From assembly GCA_034190875.2 (NCBI GenBank), contig CM067353.1, forward strand, positions 29,801,725-29,865,724: 64,000 nucleotides of DNA, written 5' to 3'. The notes under the pieces were generated by a model. It was given only the letters and a program-made list of their open reading frames with translations. It ran no database searches and was not told the DNA's origin. The translations under genes were made by a program, and so were the position numbers. Position 1 is the first letter of the stretch; each line of letters starts with the position of its first letter. Of the stretch, positions 29,137 to 58,211 are shown piece after piece. The stretch comes from Urechis unicinctus (lineage: Eukaryota; Annelida; Polychaeta; Xenopneusta; Urechidae).

Positions 29137-32100
29137 TCCAACACTAACTACATCTGATGCTCCTCTGTAAGGTTCATGAATGAGAACATCAACACTAACT
29201 ACATCTGATGCTCCTCAGTAAGGTTCAATGAATGAGAACATCAACACTAACTACATCTGATGCTCCTCAGTAAGGTTCATGAAATGAGAACATCAACACT
29301 AACTACATCTGATGCTCCTCAGTAAGGTTCAAATGATGAGAACATCAACACTAACTACATCTGATGCTCCTCAGTAAGGTTCAATGAATGAGAACATCAA
29401 CACTAACTACATCTGATGCTCCTCAGTAAGGTTCAATGAATGAGAACATCAACACTAACTACATCTGATGCTCCTCAGTAAGGTTCAATGAATGAGAACA
29501 TCAAACTACATCTGATGCTCCTCAGTACATCTGATGAGAACATCAACACTCTACATCTGTAAAGGTTCAATGAATGAGAACATCAACACTACATCTGATG
29601 CTCCTCACAGGTTCTCCTCATGAATGAATGAAACATCAACACTAACTACATCTGATGCTCCTCAGTAAGGTTCAATGAATGAGAACATCAACACTAACTA
29701 CATCTGATGCTCCTCAGTAAGGTTCAATGACTACATCTGATGCTCCTCAGTAAGGTTCAATGAATGAGAACATCAACACTAACTACATCTGATGCTCCTC
29801 AGTAAGGTTCAATGAATGAGAACATCAACACTAACTACATCTGATGCTCCTCAGTAAGGTCAATGAATGAGAACATCAACACTAACTACATCTGATGCTC
29901 CTCAGTAAGGTTCAATGAATGAGAACATCAACACTAACTACATCTGATGCTCCTCAGTAAGGTTCAATGAATGAGAACATCAACACTAACTACATCTGAT
30001 GCTCCTCAGTAAGGTTCAATGAAATGAGAACATACACTAACTACATCTGATGCTCCTCAGTAAGGTTTCAATGAATGAGAACATCAACACTAACTACATC
30101 TGATGCTCCTCAGTAAGGTTCAATGAATGAGAACATCAACACTAACTACATCTGATGCTCCTCAGTAAGGTTCAATGAATGAGACATCAACACTAACTAC
30201 ATCTGATGCTCCTCAGTAAATGAGAACATCAACACTAACTACATCTGATGAGTAAGGTTCATCAACACTAACTACATCTGATGCTCCTCAGTAAGGTTCA
30301 ATGAATGAGAACATCAACACTAACTACATCTGAAAGGTTCAATGAATGAGAACATCAACACTAACTACATCTGATGCTCCTCAGTAAGGTTCAATGAATG
30401 AGAACAACACTCAACACTAACTACATGAGAACATCAACACTAACTACATCTGATGCTCCTCAGTAAGGTTCAATGAATGAGAACATCAACAACTACATCT
30501 GATGCTCCTCAGTAAGGTTCTACATCAACACTAACTATGATGCTCCTCAGTAAGGTTCAATGAATGATAACATCAACACTAACTACATCTGATGCTCCTC
30601 AGTAAGGTTCAATGAATGATGCTCCTCACATGAATGAGAACATCAACACTAACTACATCTGATGCTCCTCAGTAAGGTTCAATGAATGAGAACATCAACA
30701 CTAACTACATCTGATGCTCCTCAGTAAGGTTCAATGAATGAGAACATCACACTAACTACATCTGATGCTCCTCAGTAAGGTTCAATGAATGAGAACATCA
30801 ACACTAACTACATCTGATGCTCCTCAGTAAGGTTCAATGAATGAGAACATCAACACTAACTACATCTGATGCTCCTCTGTAAGGTTCAATGAATGAGAAC
30901 ATCAACACTAACTACATCTGATGCTCCTCAGTAAGGTTCAATGAATGAGAACATCAACACTAACTACATCTGATGCCTCAGTAAGGTTCAATGAATGAAT
31001 GAGAACATCAACACTAACTACATCTGATGCTCCTCAGTAAGGTTCAATGAATGAGAACATCAACACTACTACACATCTGATGCTCCTCAGTAAGGTTCAA
31101 TGAATGAGAACATCAACACTAACTACATCTGATGCTCCTCAGTAAGGTTCAATGAATGAGAACATCAACACTAACTACATCTGATGCTCCTCAGTAAGGT
31201 TCAATGAATGAGAACATCAACACTAACTACATCTGATGCTCCTCAGTAAGGTTCAATGAATGAGAACATCAACACTAACTACATCTGATGCTCCTCAGTA
31301 AGGTTCAATGAATGAGAACATCAACACTAACTACATCTGATGCTCCTCTGTAAGGTTCAATGAATGAGAACATCAACACTAACTACATGATGATGCTCCT
31401 CTGTAAGGTTCAATGAATGAGAACATCAACACTAACTACATCTGATGCTCCTCAGTAAGGTTCAATGAATGAGAACATCAACACTACACTACATCTGATG
31501 CCTCAGTCAGGTTCAAGAATGAGAACATCAACACTGACTACATCTGATGCTGAGAACAATGAGAACATCAACACTCTGATGCTCAGTAAGGTTCAATGAT
31601 GAGAACATCAACACTAACTACATCTGATGCTCTCCTCAGTAAGGTTCAATGAATGAGAACATCAACACTAACTACATCTGATGCTCCTCAGTAAGGTTCA
31701 ATGAATGAGAACATCAACACTAACTACATCTGATGCTCCTCAGTAAGGTTCAATGAATGAGAACATCAACACTAACTACATCTGATGCTCCTCAGTAAGG
31801 TTCAATGAATGAGAACATCAACACTAACTACATCTGATGCTCCTCAGTAAGGTTCAATGAATGAGAACATCAACACTAACTACATCTGATGCTCCTCAGT
31901 AAGGTTCAATGAATCAACAAACTACATCTGATGCACATCAACTAACTACATCTGATGCTCCTCAGTAAGGTTCAATGAATGAGAACATCAACACTAACTA
32001 CATCTGATGCTCCTCAGTAAGGTTCAATGAATGATGACATCAACATCAACACTAACTACATAAGGTTCAATGAATGATCCTCTAACTACATAATGGTTCA

Positions 32101-33919
32101 AGGTTCAATGAATGAGAACATCAACACTAACTACATCTGATGCTCCTCTGTAAGGTTCAATGATTCAATGAATGAGAACATCAACACTACTACATCTGAT
32201 GCTCCTCAGTAAGGTTCAATGAATGATATCAACATCAACACTAACTACATCTGATGCTCCTCAGTAAGGTTCAAATGAATGAGAACATCAACACTAACTA
32301 CATCTGATGCTCCTCAGTAAGGTTCAATGAATGAGAACATCAACACTAACTACATCTGATGCTCCTCAGTAAGTTCAATGAATGAGAACATCAACACTAA
32401 CTACATCTGATGCTCCTCAGTAAGGTTCAATGAATGAGAACATCAACACTAACTACATCTGATGCTCCTCAGTAAGGTTCAATGAATGAGAACATCAACA
32501 CTAACTACATCTGATGCTCCTCAGTAAGGTTCAATGAATGAGAACATCAACACTAACTACATCTGATGCTCCTCAGTAAGGTTCAATGAATGAAACATCA
32601 ACACTAACTACATCTGATGCTCCTCAGTAAGGTTCAATGAATGAGAACATCACTAACTACACTGATGCTCCTCTAAGGTTCAATGAATGAGAACATCAAC
32701 ACTAACTAAGGTGATGCTCCTCAGTAAGAATGAATGAGAACATCAACACTAACTACATCTGATGCTCCTCAGTAAGGTTCAATGAATGAGAACATCAACA
32801 CTAACTACATCTGATGCTCCTCAGTAAAGGTTCAATGAATGAGAACATCAACACTAACTACATCTGATGCTCCTCAGTAAGGTTCAATGAATGAGAACAT
32901 CAACACTAACTACATCTGATGCTCCTCAAGGTCTGATGAGAACATCAACACTAACTACATCTGATGTCCTCAAGGGTTCAATGAATGAGAACATCAACAC
33001 TAACTACATCTGATGCTCCTCAGTAAGGTTCAATGAATGAGAACATCAACACTAACTACATCTGATGCTCCTCTGTAAGGTTCAATGAATGAGAACATCA
33101 ACACTAACTACATCTGATGCTCCTCAGTAAGGTTCAATGAATGAGAACATCAACACTAACTACATCTGATGCTCCTCAGTAAGGTTCAATGAATGAGAAC
33201 ATCAACACTAACTACATCTGATGCTCCTCAGTAAGGTTCAATGAATGAGAACATCAACACTAACTACATCTGATGCCTCCTCAGTAAGGTTCAATGAATG
33301 AGAACATCAACACTAACTAACTACATCTGATGCTCCTCAGTAAGTAATGAGAACATCAACACTAACTCAATGATGAGTAAGGTTCAATGAATGAGAACAT
33401 CAACACTAACTACATCTGATGCTCCTCAGTAAGGTTCAATGAATGAGAACATCAACACATCTGATGCTCCTCATCTGATGCTCCTCAGTAAGGTTCAATG
33501 AATGAGAACTCAGTAAGGTTCAATGAATGAGAACATCAACACTAACTACATCTGATGCTCCTCTGTAAGGTTCAATGAATGAGAACATCAACACTAACTA
33601 CATCTGATGCTCCTCAGTAAGGTTCAATGAATGAGAACATCAACACTAACTACATCTGATGCTCCTCAGTCCTCAGTAAGGTTCAATGAATGAATGAGAA
33701 CATCAACACTAACTACTGATGCTCCTCAGTATGAATGAGAACATCAACTCAGATGCTCCTCAGTAAGGTTCAATGAATGAACATCAACACTAACTACATC
33801 TGATGCTCATCAACACTAACACTACATCTCTGATGCTCCTCCTCAGTAAGGTTCAATGAATGAGAACATCAACACTAACTACATCTGATGCTCCTCTGTA
33901 AGGTTCAATGAATGAGAAC
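29137..33919 (+). repeat. 52-bp satellite array, about 90 copies
   Basis: Consensus AACATCAACACTAACTACAT, CTGATGCTCCTCAGTAAGGT, TCAATGAATGAG. Most units are identical or differ by T/A in CTCAGT/CTCTGT. Many units carry small deletions, or fragments of units joined out of register, especially around 29500-29640, 30190-30660, 32020-32120 and 33330-33860. No long open frame. Confidence 0.98.
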
Positions 33920-35756
33920 GAGGGTACTGAAGCAAGGCTATCGGTAAACATCGTAATGTATTTAAAAGTGTAAAGGCAAGCAAACTATGTTTATTATTTC
34001 GGCAGTTGTGAATAATGAATGATGCTTCAGACGCGCCATTTATCAGACGGCCTCTATACAGAGCGACATTTCGTGAGCGGAGACAACTATGTGTTTGATG
34101 CCAACAACGGGTCACTAAAATTGATAACAATATACTTTGCATGATGGTGTCCAAATCGTCACTATGACTGCTGAGACTGTTGTTATAATCAATTTACATG
34201 CAGAATCACGTCAATTGACTTACATAATGCAATTGGGCCTCGACATCGCTAAGACGCTAACCAGTTTGAGAAACATGCATGCGCTAGTTGAGTAATTCCC
34301 CACCAGGGGATATCTCATGGATGACTACAGCAAGAGAGAGGAAAGAGCCAATCAGGGCGAGGCTACGTGTATCCATCTTAAATCGCAGACCCATACTCAG
34401 TCAATAATAGGAAATGGTGAAATATTGATTGCGTAAATAGCCACCTTCCTTGAGCAAAATAAGTCACCACAAGTCTGCTTGTTCATTCAACGCACAAGAG
34501 ACACTAACCCATGACATCAGTGGCATCACCAACTCTCCTTATATTACAACCAGTTGTTCAATGTTGATCACCCCCACCCCCACCCCCACCCCCACCGCCG
34601 CCCCACCCTCCCCTGCTCTGTGGTACTCATACTCATGACATATTGGTTTTTAATCTTTCACAATGCACAGATATATTACACAACCTGACTCCATACCGAT
34701 CTTGTCGGCCATTACCTGGGTTATAATCGATATATTAGGTCAAATGATTGTTCGTTGACAAGAGTTTGTTTGTTATTTGATTTTCTGATTGATCATTGAC
34801 ATGAGTTTGTTTGTTATTTGATTTTCTGCTGGCGTTGAAAACAAAAGAGTTTGAATGTTGCAGTATGGATATGACGACTTTGCTGCTGTCAAATACAATA
34901 TGCTGATATGTTAAAGAAGCAATTAGCACGAATGAATCACATCAGATCTACGATAGGAAGAGTTAGGGGTGAGCTCATTAACCGTGGTCATAGGTGATAT
35001 GACTGTTAGCATGTTGTACGGAGATCAGAAGCAGAGTTAGAGGCGATCTGCCGTTTTACCTGACGACTGTGCAAATAAAAGACGCATTTCAATCATCCCT
35101 TATCTAGATGTCGCTCTCTATATAGTCCTTTTGATATATGTTTGTCTGAAGCATCATAAACTACCGACATTGTACACATTGCATTAAAATTGTCAGTACA
35201 ATACGATGATTGTAGCCTTGTAGCAATACTCTTGGGAACAATTATACAACATGGCCATGCCTCACCTAATGCCCGCCGCTCCCAACACCAGCATTCTCTC
35301 ACCATGAACCAGCAGTAAAATGCCTTCATCGTCCTGTCATTATTATTCATTTGTGCCGATGGATCTAATTCGAGGTTCACAATGGACTTTATCATGAGGC
35401 TCATTCCACCTCCTACGTGATGCACATTTGTAAGCAATTTGATTATCAGTAGGCATTTATTGATTAATTGGGCGAGTGCATAAGAGTGCAATAAGTGTTA
35501 ATCAAAAGACAAACATGGGAGCAAAATCGCTCTGACTAATTAGCCCTAAGTGTTATAGATTTCCGGGAATAATTGGTCCGAGCTGAGGAGCACCAGAGTA
35601 GTGTGAGCCTCCCGATTTATCACCAAATATTCGACAAGGCGGATGCAAGATATAACTGTGGTTGATGACATTGCGCTAATGGTATGACATAACTTGAATT
35701 CAGAGCTATTTTCGATTTCAATAACACATTTGGAGTTCACTATAGATTACATGATT
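33920..35756. other. Intergenic, mostly unique
   Basis: Contains a short (CCCCCA)n run at 34568-34598. A frame of 132 codons on the minus strand (35093-35491) shows no recognisable domain and is not called. Confidence 0.4.
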
Positions 35757-36270
35757 GGTCCTGTTTTGGTGGTGGTACTATCTCTGTCCTGTTTGTGAGG
35801 TGGTCCTGTCTCTGTCCAGTTTGTGAGGTGGTCCTGTCTCTGTCCTGTTTGTGAGATGGTCATGTCTCTGTCCTGTTTGTGAGGTGGTCATGTCTCTGTC
35901 CTGTTTGTGAGGTGGTCCTGTCTCTGTCCAGCTTGTGAGGTGGTCCTGTCTCTGTCCTGTTTGTGAGGTGGTCATGTCTCTGTCCTGTTTGTGAGGTGGT
36001 CATGTATCTGTCCTGTTTGCGAGGTGGTCCTGTCTCTGTCCTGTTTGTGAGGTGGTCCCGTCTCTTTCCTGTTTGTGAGGTGGTCCTGTCTCTGTAACTG
36101 TCCTGTTTCATGGGCCCCTGACTGTCCTATTTTAGCGACTCGTGTATGTTCCATTAGTGAGAACAAATCGGTGTTTGTACATCGGTCCAGAATCGATGTG
36201 CGTACATTATTAATAATATCATATGCAAACACAGACGATATTAATAAGCCTTTGTGACGGTGGACCTATC
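35757..36270 (+). mobile_element. Tandem-repeat-bearing element, copy 2
   Basis: About twelve 28-bp units (GAGGTGGTCCTGTCTCTGTC plus CTGTTTGT) end near 36108, followed by the tail shared with 26830-26930: GTGTTTGTACATCGGTCCAG at 36171, then CAAACACAGACGATATTAAT and AAGCCTTTGTGACGG. The tandem motif differs from copy 1 but both contain TGTCCTG. Confidence 0.6.
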
Positions 36271-37010
36271 TGGTCATCACAATGCAGAAATAAAGGTCAA
36301 GTTGACGAAGCTACTGCAGTGTTGGCAAACTATGAGACAATCTGTTGTTTGTAAGTGAACTATAACAAAGTAGAGGGTGGCCGCGGGGGGTGGAGGTTGG
36401 GGGAGGTTCATTTTGTGTTACTCTAAATTTGTGAGGCAATTGACACAGACTATCAAGGATGCTCTCTCTTAAACTGTTAAACATCCACGGAGGTTCGACA
36501 GGATTAGAAAAATATTTTCTGGGTTTTTTTCGCTCTCATAATGCTTCGAATGTCTCCACCCTTCGCTCATCTTTGGGTTCATCAAGGCTTACAAACACAA
36601 CACATACACTCAAACGCGAGCCACATGTGTGGATTGAGCTCCCCATCCATCAACACGATGGTATGTTCACCACTAAGTCAGGTATTATGTGAAGAACCCA
36701 TCAGCTGTAAATGCCATTTCTATTGTCTCATAACATCAGGACACACTTGTGGGGTGGGCCAAATGCAACACGATTATCTTCCATTGGGTCTCCTATGAGG
36801 CTCCCCATTCGTGACGTCATGATCTGGCCTAACATTGGAGTGAAGAATCGCGGTTTTGTCCGTCACATCCAGCAAAGAAGTGTGTGCAATAGGAAAGCTT
36901 GTGACCCAGTCCCCATGAATACAATCCACGTTTATCGCTGTATATAGCTAGCTAGCGCTTGATTCGCCGTATCTTATACATACCACCCCCGTGTGGCGCT
37001 GGCCGGAAGT
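36271..37010. other. Intergenic, nothing recognised
   Basis: A G-rich patch at about 36380-36408; otherwise nothing recognised. Confidence 0.4.
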
Positions 37011-37015
37011 GGGCG

Positions 37016-37345
37016 TGACAACAACGAGACACAGTCTGACCATAACGAGACACTGTCTGAGTATAACGATACACAATCTGACTATAATGAGACACAGTAT
37101 GAGAATAACGAGATACAGTCTGATCAAACCGAAACACAGTCTGACCATAATCGGGACACAGTCTGACCATAACACGAAATATACCCCGAGCACAAACTAA
37201 GCTAACATAGCACACGCTAAACATAACATGGCACAAACTTTGCATTAGATGGCACATATCAAACATAGCAAGGCACATACCCAGCATAAGTCGGCACAAA
37301 CTGAACGTAACACGAAACACATAGAACACAATACGGAACAGACCA
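37016..37345 (+). repeat. 22-bp degenerate tandem repeat
   Basis: Units like CATAACGAGACACAGTCTGA to about 37165, decaying into ACATAACATGGCACAAACT-type units up to about 37345. Confidence 0.82.
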
Positions 37346-37459
37346 AAAATAACGCACCCCGATTACGTAATATGACAAACAACTCACCACGCATCATAGA
37401 CTGATCATCTCACCTTACAGAGGTGATGTACTAGTGATCTACAAATGGACGCTGATTCA

Positions 37460-37620
37460 GCTATGTCACCGCGTCAATGGTAGTGTAGACGATAATCAGG
37501 CTATGTCACCGCGTCAATGGTAGTGTAGACGATAATCAGGCTATGTCATCGCGTCAATGGTAGTGTAGACGATAATCAGGCCCTGTCACCGCGTCAATGG
37601 TAATATAGACGATAATCGGG
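37460..37620 (+). repeat. 40-bp tandem repeat, 4 copies
   Basis: Four nearly identical units of CTATGTCACCGCGTCAATGG followed by TAGTGTAGACGATAATCAGG. Confidence 0.95.
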
Positions 37621-38828
37621 CTATGTCTGTTGTGCAAAACGATTTTGGTCAGAAAAAAAGAACCTTTATTGCATATGATATTCATTAGCGTGGAACATTT
37701 TTACATTAAATGTAACATGTAAAATATATCACAATCAAATAGTTTACGATCGATCGTCAGTTTTACAGAAATACGTTCTTATAAAGTAATCGTAAACTCC
37801 AGTTGCGGCGCTGAAAACTCTTTTTATGTAAAAAATGGTGATCTTTGGACAAGGCATTGATTTAGATTTTTGAGCTCACCTAGAATAGGTGTTTCGTCTC
37901 CCCATTTAAGCAAGAGGTTCACTTGGGAAATTATTAACGCTTCAGTTTGTGTTTTCTTATCAGTAGGCTACGTTATTGCCAAGGCACCCGGATGTGCACC
38001 TTGCTTCCTCTATAATGCTTGATAGTCGTGCTGGGTCAAGGGGTCATGGCGGCCATCTTGGCATTAAGGTTCACATTTCTCTTTATTTTCTAGAGGCCAT
38101 ATTTTGCTTTGACTAACATGACACATGAGTCAATTAATGCCACAACGCTGCACCTAAATGAAGACCAGTGCTGCGCCTTATGCTCAAGCATACATATGTC
38201 TTATTCGCTTGAATACGCCATATAAGATGCAAAGCGTCGGCTGTTGACAGTAGCGTCGGATACGACAGGTCAATTTTCTCTACCCACATCACTTTGTCCC
38301 ATTCTTAATATGAGTTAGTGCATGTCGTGAGCTATTGTGTATGTCTTATTCTTCACTCGGTCTCGTCGTTCGTGACAAAGTAAGGCGCACCCCACCAGAC
38401 CGAGTGAATCCTGTCATAATCTCTCTCCGCTGTTAACACCTCTTTCCACGGTGACAACCCAAGATAGCATTCATAAATATACTTCTTCTCTAACAGCTGA
38501 TAAAAAACATAGCGCGTTAACGTAGTGATGCACGCGTTATCTTAACATAGGCTGAAATGCATACGGTCAGTAATGGTCAACCAGCTTGACCGCCACCACC
38601 CACCCAGCCAAATAGGGGGCGGTGTTCGCTGATAACTAGGATACACATGCAGAGGTCACCCGGTCAGTTATTGAAAACTGATATGCAGACTGTCTAACCG
38701 TGAATATACGGATCACTCGCTGTCAATGCATCAGGACTGAAAATACGCCATAAGCGAACACGTTCTCTTACTAGCCTGAGCAGGTATGGTTGGTTAATCA
38801 AGTGATTACATCAGATGCACAGGTGACC
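37621..38828. other. Transporter 5' flank
   Basis: No gene recognised. ATGGCGGCCATCTTGGC at 38046 resembles a YY1-type site on either strand. A TAG at 38772-38774 closes the transporter frame upstream, with no ATG before 38829. Confidence 0.35.
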
Positions 38829-54259
<15,431 letters not shown>

Positions 54260-54462
54260 ATCGACATGGCGCAATGTGCTTTATTTGCCTCGTGAATTGA
54301 CAGTTATGTGCCCAAACGTTGATTTGAGTAAAACGACGCTCTGACATGTAGACCATCACTGAATATTGTTCCACTAACACCTGTAACACGCTACTTACAC
54401 GTGTAGTGCAAACAATCCCTTTGATTCATTAATTACCTAAATGTATGCATGAGGCAGATGGA

Positions 54463-54468
54463 AATAAA
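54463..54468 (+). terminator. Poly(A) signal AATAAA of the transporter
   Basis: Canonical hexamer about 205 bases past the stop codon, in a suitable AT-rich 3' UTR. Confidence 0.6.
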
Positions 54469-54474
54469 GCGATA

Positions 54475-56680
54475 TAGCAGTAACCCTAGCCATGGTTTGA
54501 TTGACAGTGTTCGTAACCCACTAAGGACTTCTTGTAGCTGATCACCTTCATTATGACACGTCACTGTAACGTGGTTATTTATTTGGAGGTTATATGAATA
54601 AGGTCACTATCATGTGTAGCCGCGCTCGACGGTAATATAAATATATACGGTCGTGACCGAAGATATGTGGGTCGTGTGGAAATTGTTTTTATTTCGCGTC
54701 TCCGGGGCTACCACCAAGTTGTGTACTTACGTAAATATTTATGTCGACTAATGAGATGAATATCCGCTTAAGCGTATTATTTTGGTTATCCACTGTCTCG
54801 TTATTATTTAGCAATAGTCGAATAAACTTTTAGAATCACAACTTTCATTCGCGGCAGCCCCAGTTTTGGAGATATGACGTCAGATTACGAAGTTCCAGTT
54901 TCACTCGCCATGTGGCTGCAGGTCCCGGTGGAGGGGGCGCTTAAGTGTATAGAGGTAGTATACATGTGTCGGGGTAGGTTTTTTTCGGCCTCCCGACGAA
55001 TTTTGTTGACCTCATACTTGTAGGATGGGGTATGCTCTTGCCATTTTTACCTTGTATGACGGGTACAGGTTTTTGAGATCCCGGGGCACACCCCTACGCA
55101 TGTCAAGGCCAAGTGCCCCCTCCAGACTGCGGGAATCAATAAGTGTTATCTTTTTTTAAATGTCATTGTGATATCGTTAAATACATATCGCCCTTCAAAG
55201 TAGATATTTCCAAAAGATAATCATTGATAAAATGACACATATACTTAAATAATAAAATTCAGAAAGAAAAAAAAAAATCGCTTGCGAAGAACCTTGTCTG
55301 CGCATGCGCGCAGAAACCGATCTTGTCGTTCAAAATAAACATGAACTTTTCAGAATTTGTGTGGCCGGATTAAATCGCCCTTGACGAAATCTCACCCGTA
55401 AACTAACTCAACTTGTTAATAAACATTCGTTTATGTGAAAAATTATTCTTCATATGTACATTTGTGTAATTATCGTGTATAATTGGAACTCATGTATCGT
55501 TCACGCGCATTCGGTTACGATCTTTGCACGACGTTAATAAACGTCGTGCACGGCTATATCATGTGAAGAAGTAATGCCGCATATATTATAGTCAGCCTGT
55601 TTTCATAACAATGGACATGTTTTAATCAAGCGAATAATATGATTTGAGATTGGCTGACTTTACGTATGAATATTAATTCACGAATCTTTGCGAATATGTA
55701 CAGCACCGGTAAGATTTCAATAGATTTACTTAAAACACCTCTCAACTGAATAGACAGAAGAATCAATATTTCATAAATGTCAACAAATATGGAATAAGTG
55801 AGCACAAGCGTAACTATCGGCAGCATCTATGCCTCAACCCCAGTACATACGTGACGATCAAAGCATGCATATATACATCCACACTCTTTGAACACACGAA
55901 ATATTCCAGCCACGGTGAGACGTTCTGCAGGGCTAGAAATATGTTAGCGAGAAGCAAAAAGCAATTAACACTAAATAATTATACATGTCTGCAGCTGATA
56001 CGAACAACTTGTGGACCTCATGCCCAGCGATGACTTAGACTGCTGGAGGTGCAAAGCGACGAGATTCTGACAAGCTTGAGCACTAACACCAGAAGATTAT
56101 TGCATGAGTTTTCTTTTCGCATGAGTAACTATTCAATCAGTTCGCTCCTCGTTTGCATATTTACATCGAAAGATCGAAAGATTGTTGCAAGATATCGATA
56201 TCGATAAATATCTCTAATTTCTCGTTCAAACATCCGCAGATAATTAAGCTGTCAGTCGAGCCAGGAACATAGCCCCGGTCAAACGCTGATATAGTTATAT
56301 ACCATCCTGTAAAGATGCTACCCAACCCGATGGCAAATATTATATTTTGAGAAGCCCGCACTTTATATCAATGTTCTGTACCTTCGTATCCATATGGATG
56401 GACAGTCGGAATGAATAGGTCCGGCCCCGCACTATTTTGGTTATCCGCTGTTGTGGGATTGTTAATCAATTGGCACATGAACTTTCAGAATCATAACTAT
56501 CGATCTCGTCTGCGCCATGTTGTGACAAAACAAACCTGTCGGAAACTTTCTAAGTTTCTCTTGCTGGAATCAATCGCCTTTGAAGAAATCTCATACAGGA
56601 ACTTCTGAACATGTTGATAACCATTCATCGATGTCAAAATTCGTTCTTCATCTGTACGTTTTGTGTATGCATCGACCACA
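54475..56680. other. Transporter 3' flank with diverged duplicated segments
   Basis: No gene recognised. Segments at about 54775-54860 and 55350-55470 resemble 56430-56520 and 56570-56670 (shared TTTTGGTTATCC, GAAATCTCA, TTCTTCAT.TGTAC). These look like fragments of one diverged interspersed repeat. Confidence 0.4.
55525..55550. other. Perfect 11-bp hairpin
   Basis: TGCACGACGTT, loop AATA, AACGTCGTGCA. No T-run follows, so not an obvious terminator. Confidence 0.7.
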
Positions 56681-56681
56681 G

Positions 56682-57136
<455 letters not shown>

Positions 57137-57840
57137 AGGATTCATGCGAAACCGAACACTGCCGAACGCGCTCGTTAAATGAATTAACTTGGGTGTATTT
57201 GGCATGATGAATGATTTGAACGTCTATCCTGAAGCACCATGGAAATTTGCCTCGACTGGTGAAATGACTTCATTACTTCAACATAAACAGCAGTCCAATG
57301 AAACGTTGATGATTGTATGGTAGCGCCATGTGACGGTGGGCGTACCAGTAACGCTTACCACAAAAGGCAATGCAACTCGCCCCTGGTGTTTTGATGATCT
57401 GATGCCACCTTAGGGGCGAGGGGACGTATGGCAGAATCTCTAGGATTATAAGCAAATTTGCTCCTTCTCCCAATGCAGACAAGGGACAGTTTAAAAAAGA
57501 TAGATTTTCATATCCATAAATGTCTTACCAATAATCTTGCTTAGAGTGCAACAACAGTCCTTAATCAACAGAATCAACGAAATCCAACACAATTTTAAAA
57601 TTGTTGTCCAACATGGCAACCGGCCGAATCGAAAACATGAGCGATATCACAGCGAATTAACGAGAATTAACGCCATTATGTTGCATTGTGGGAGTCGGCC
57701 ATGTTGAGTTTTTGAACAAAGTTTCATGATGTGCCGTATTTTAGTGCTCAAACAGAACAAGTAGACACAATTGTAGTAATAGAAACAGTCCTCGTGTCAT
57801 TTTGTGATATAATCTTGCATTTTGTCACAATTTTTTTTGC
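57137..57840. other. Intergenic, nothing recognised
   Basis: No gene called. A minus-strand frame at 57273-57482 has no recognised domain. Confidence 0.35.
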
Positions 57841-57969
57841 TTAGAGGGCTTTGGTAAGTTTTTAGCGAGTTCATCGAAACTTCACTGGCGGCGCTTCGCC
57901 TCTACAGCTCGGATGTGAGAGCTGTCAGAAGCGAAGTTTCTTTGCCTACACTAAAGTCAGCCCTCTTAA
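57841..57969. mobile_element. Small fold-back (palindromic) element
   Basis: Nested inverted repeats: TTAGAGGGCT with AGCCCTCTTAA at the ends, GAAACTTC with GAAGTTTC inside, ACAGCTC with GAGCTGT at the centre. Nearly the whole 129 bases could fold into one stem. Resembles a minimal MITE; no second copy was found in the window. Confidence 0.5.
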
Positions 57970-58125
57970 CCGTAGCTATAAGTATAAGCTCTTTCCTGTG
58001 AACTCCAACGACGAAGCACAGTACCAAAAGCTAGACGGTGCTTTCAATTCAAATTCAACGGTCTTTTTGTTTAGAATCACCAGCACCGAAAATCGTCATT
58101 CCAGGAAGTGAAAGGAGGGGGAGAG

Positions 58126-58132
58126 AAAAAAA
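58126..58132 (-). terminator. Pol III T-run terminator of the tRNA
   Basis: Seven A on the plus strand (TTTTTTT in the transcript direction), five bases past the tRNA 3' end. Confidence 0.85.
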
Positions 58133-58137
58133 TAGAT

Positions 58138-58144
58138 CGTCCCT

Positions 58145-58194
<50 letters not shown>

Positions 58195-58211
58195 AATTGC
58201 GCCACAGAGAC
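58138..58211 (-). tRNA. tRNA-Asn (GTT)
   Basis: Complete 74-base cloverleaf: acceptor GTCTCTG/CAGGGAC with discriminator G, anticodon stem TTCGG/CCGAA, loop CTGTTAA with anticodon GTT (complement at 58175-58177), T arm GGTGG-TTCAAGC-CCACC. It is very close to the vertebrate tRNA-Asn sequence. No intron. A and B boxes intact and a T7 terminator follows, so it should be functional. The CCA end is not encoded, as expected. Confidence 0.98.

Noticed and set aside
29137-33919. Possible CRISPR-like array
   Set aside because: Units are contiguous 52-bp repeats with no unique spacers, in an animal genome.
35093-35491. 132-codon minus-strand frame
   Set aside because: No recognisable domain, composition like random intergenic sequence, and no splice or start context.
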